Of a DNA stretch of 14,720 bases, positions 14,334-14,720 are shown piece after piece. The notes under the pieces are model-generated. The model was given only the letters and a program-made list of their open reading frames with translations. It was not told the origin of the DNA and made no database searches. The position numbers and the translations under genes were made by a program. The DNA is from DATKDU01 sp035512595 (GTDB lineage: Bacteria > Planctomycetota > Planctomycetia > Pirellulales > Pirellulaceae). How positions within the stretch are numbered: the first letter of the stretch is position 1; each line of letters opens with the position of its first letter. The stretch lies in NCBI GenBank assembly GCA_035512595.1, contig DATKDU010000565.1, positions 1 to 14,720 of the forward strand. Reading direction: 5' to 3'.

Positions 14334-14720
14334 TGTTCCAGTCCCTAGCCGGAGGCTAACAGCCTCCGGGAACGGCTGTCCGATCGCCTTGGTCCGCTTC
14401 ACCAGTTGCAGCCAAAACGGCCGTCCGGTTCATAACGCCCCGAACGGGGGGGTTGAATGCCCCGGCGGACATCCAGTCCGGTTATGCCCCTTCCAGGCAA
14501 TAGGTGAGTGGAGGGGTGCAATTCGTCACTTGCGCGCCGCCGCCGAGCCGGCCCTCTCGGCGGAACTGCCCACAGCATCAAGAGTTACGCACACACGCCG
14601 GTCCGCCGAATCGGCGTAAGTGACTTAAGACAGAACGTCTGAATGCAACCCCCACACCGGGGGGGGTGCGAGCGTCACGCTATGCGGGCGTATACGGGCA
14701 ACTCTCGCGACAGCAAGGTC
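14307..14720 (-). repeat. Right copy of the large structured inverted repeat (runs off the window)
   Basis: Reverse complement of the left copy: 14720-14399 pairs with 370-689, then, skipping the 69 nt found only on the left, 14398-14307 pairs with about 759-858. It begins inside the end of the flavoprotein gene and continues to the window edge, so its outer end is not seen. A block of about 100 nt (from GCATTCAG to GATGCTGTGG) is identical in both copies. No gene is supported in 14334-14720. Confidence 0.85.
14349..14369. terminator. Perfect hairpin after the flavoprotein gene
   Basis: CCGGAGGCT (14349-14357) and AGCCTCCGG (14361-14369) pair over 9 bp around AAC, 15 nt past the flavoprotein stop. 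With the G/C hairpin at 14315-14330 it probably ends or protects this transcript. No U-tract follows, so classical intrinsic termination is doubtful. Confidence 0.4.

Noticed and set aside
370..14720. Composite transposon bounded by the inverted repeats
   Set aside because: No transposase, no visible target-site duplication, and the enclosed genes include the essential acetyl-CoA carboxylase subunits; two independent insertions of a dispersed repeat at gene ends explain it more simply.

Overview
The window reads as GC-rich bacterial chromosome, most likely a planctomycete of the Pirellulales type. This rests on the gene set (GldA-like ATPase, GldF/GldG fusion and DUF4340 protein in a row, a BON mini-protein, a Tudor-like repeat protein), on mostly weak or absent Shine-Dalgarno signals, and on dispersed palindromic repeats at gene ends. 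The assignment is inference; there is no rRNA or marker gene here. No tRNA, CRISPR array, transposase or integrase was seen.

Layout from left to right. Positions 1-209 hold the 5' part of a minus-strand gene for a small, probably secreted protein of unknown function. Positions 370-858 are a structured non-coding repeat, and a second copy in opposite orientation fills 14307-14720. The two copies bracket about 13.4 kb of ordinary-looking genes, and each directly abuts the 3' end of a gene (accC on the left, a flavoprotein gene on the right). Positions 863-2719 are accB-accC (minus strand), the biotin carrier and biotin carboxylase of acetyl-CoA carboxylase. A 0.5 kb divergent intergenic region follows, with a sigma70-like promoter and a leader hairpin. 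Positions 3304-8837 are a three-gene plus-strand operon for a Gld-type ABC transporter: ATPase, a permease fused to its GldG-type auxiliary domain, and a membrane-anchored DUF4340 protein. A possible zinc-ribbon mini-gene lies on the minus strand at 8876-9088. Then come an integral-membrane M48-type metallopeptidase (9291-10664), a BON-domain mini-protein (10915-11139) and a three-unit Tudor-like protein (11230-12234). The last block (12305-14333) is three genes joined by ATGA start/stop overlaps: a DUF6932-type nucleotidyltransferase-like protein, a short coiled-coil protein and a HI0933/BaiN-family flavoprotein.

The most unusual signals are in the repeats. (1) The large inverted repeat differs between copies by about 12 substitutions and two 1-nt indels over roughly 320 nt. 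It cannot encode a conserved protein, but it folds into nested stems; several differences fall in loops and two convert G-C to G-U pairs on one strand only, which suggests a structured RNA. (2) The flavoprotein gene carries an array of four small palindromes (13323-13435) inside its coding region, spaced 24, 33 and 33 nt so that all share one reading frame; they add about 37 residues to an otherwise normal flavoprotein. (3) The same gene's last ~25 codons and its stop codon come from two copies of a different gene-end palindrome. Together these look like repeat elements invading coding sequence, comparable in principle to Rickettsia palindromic elements.
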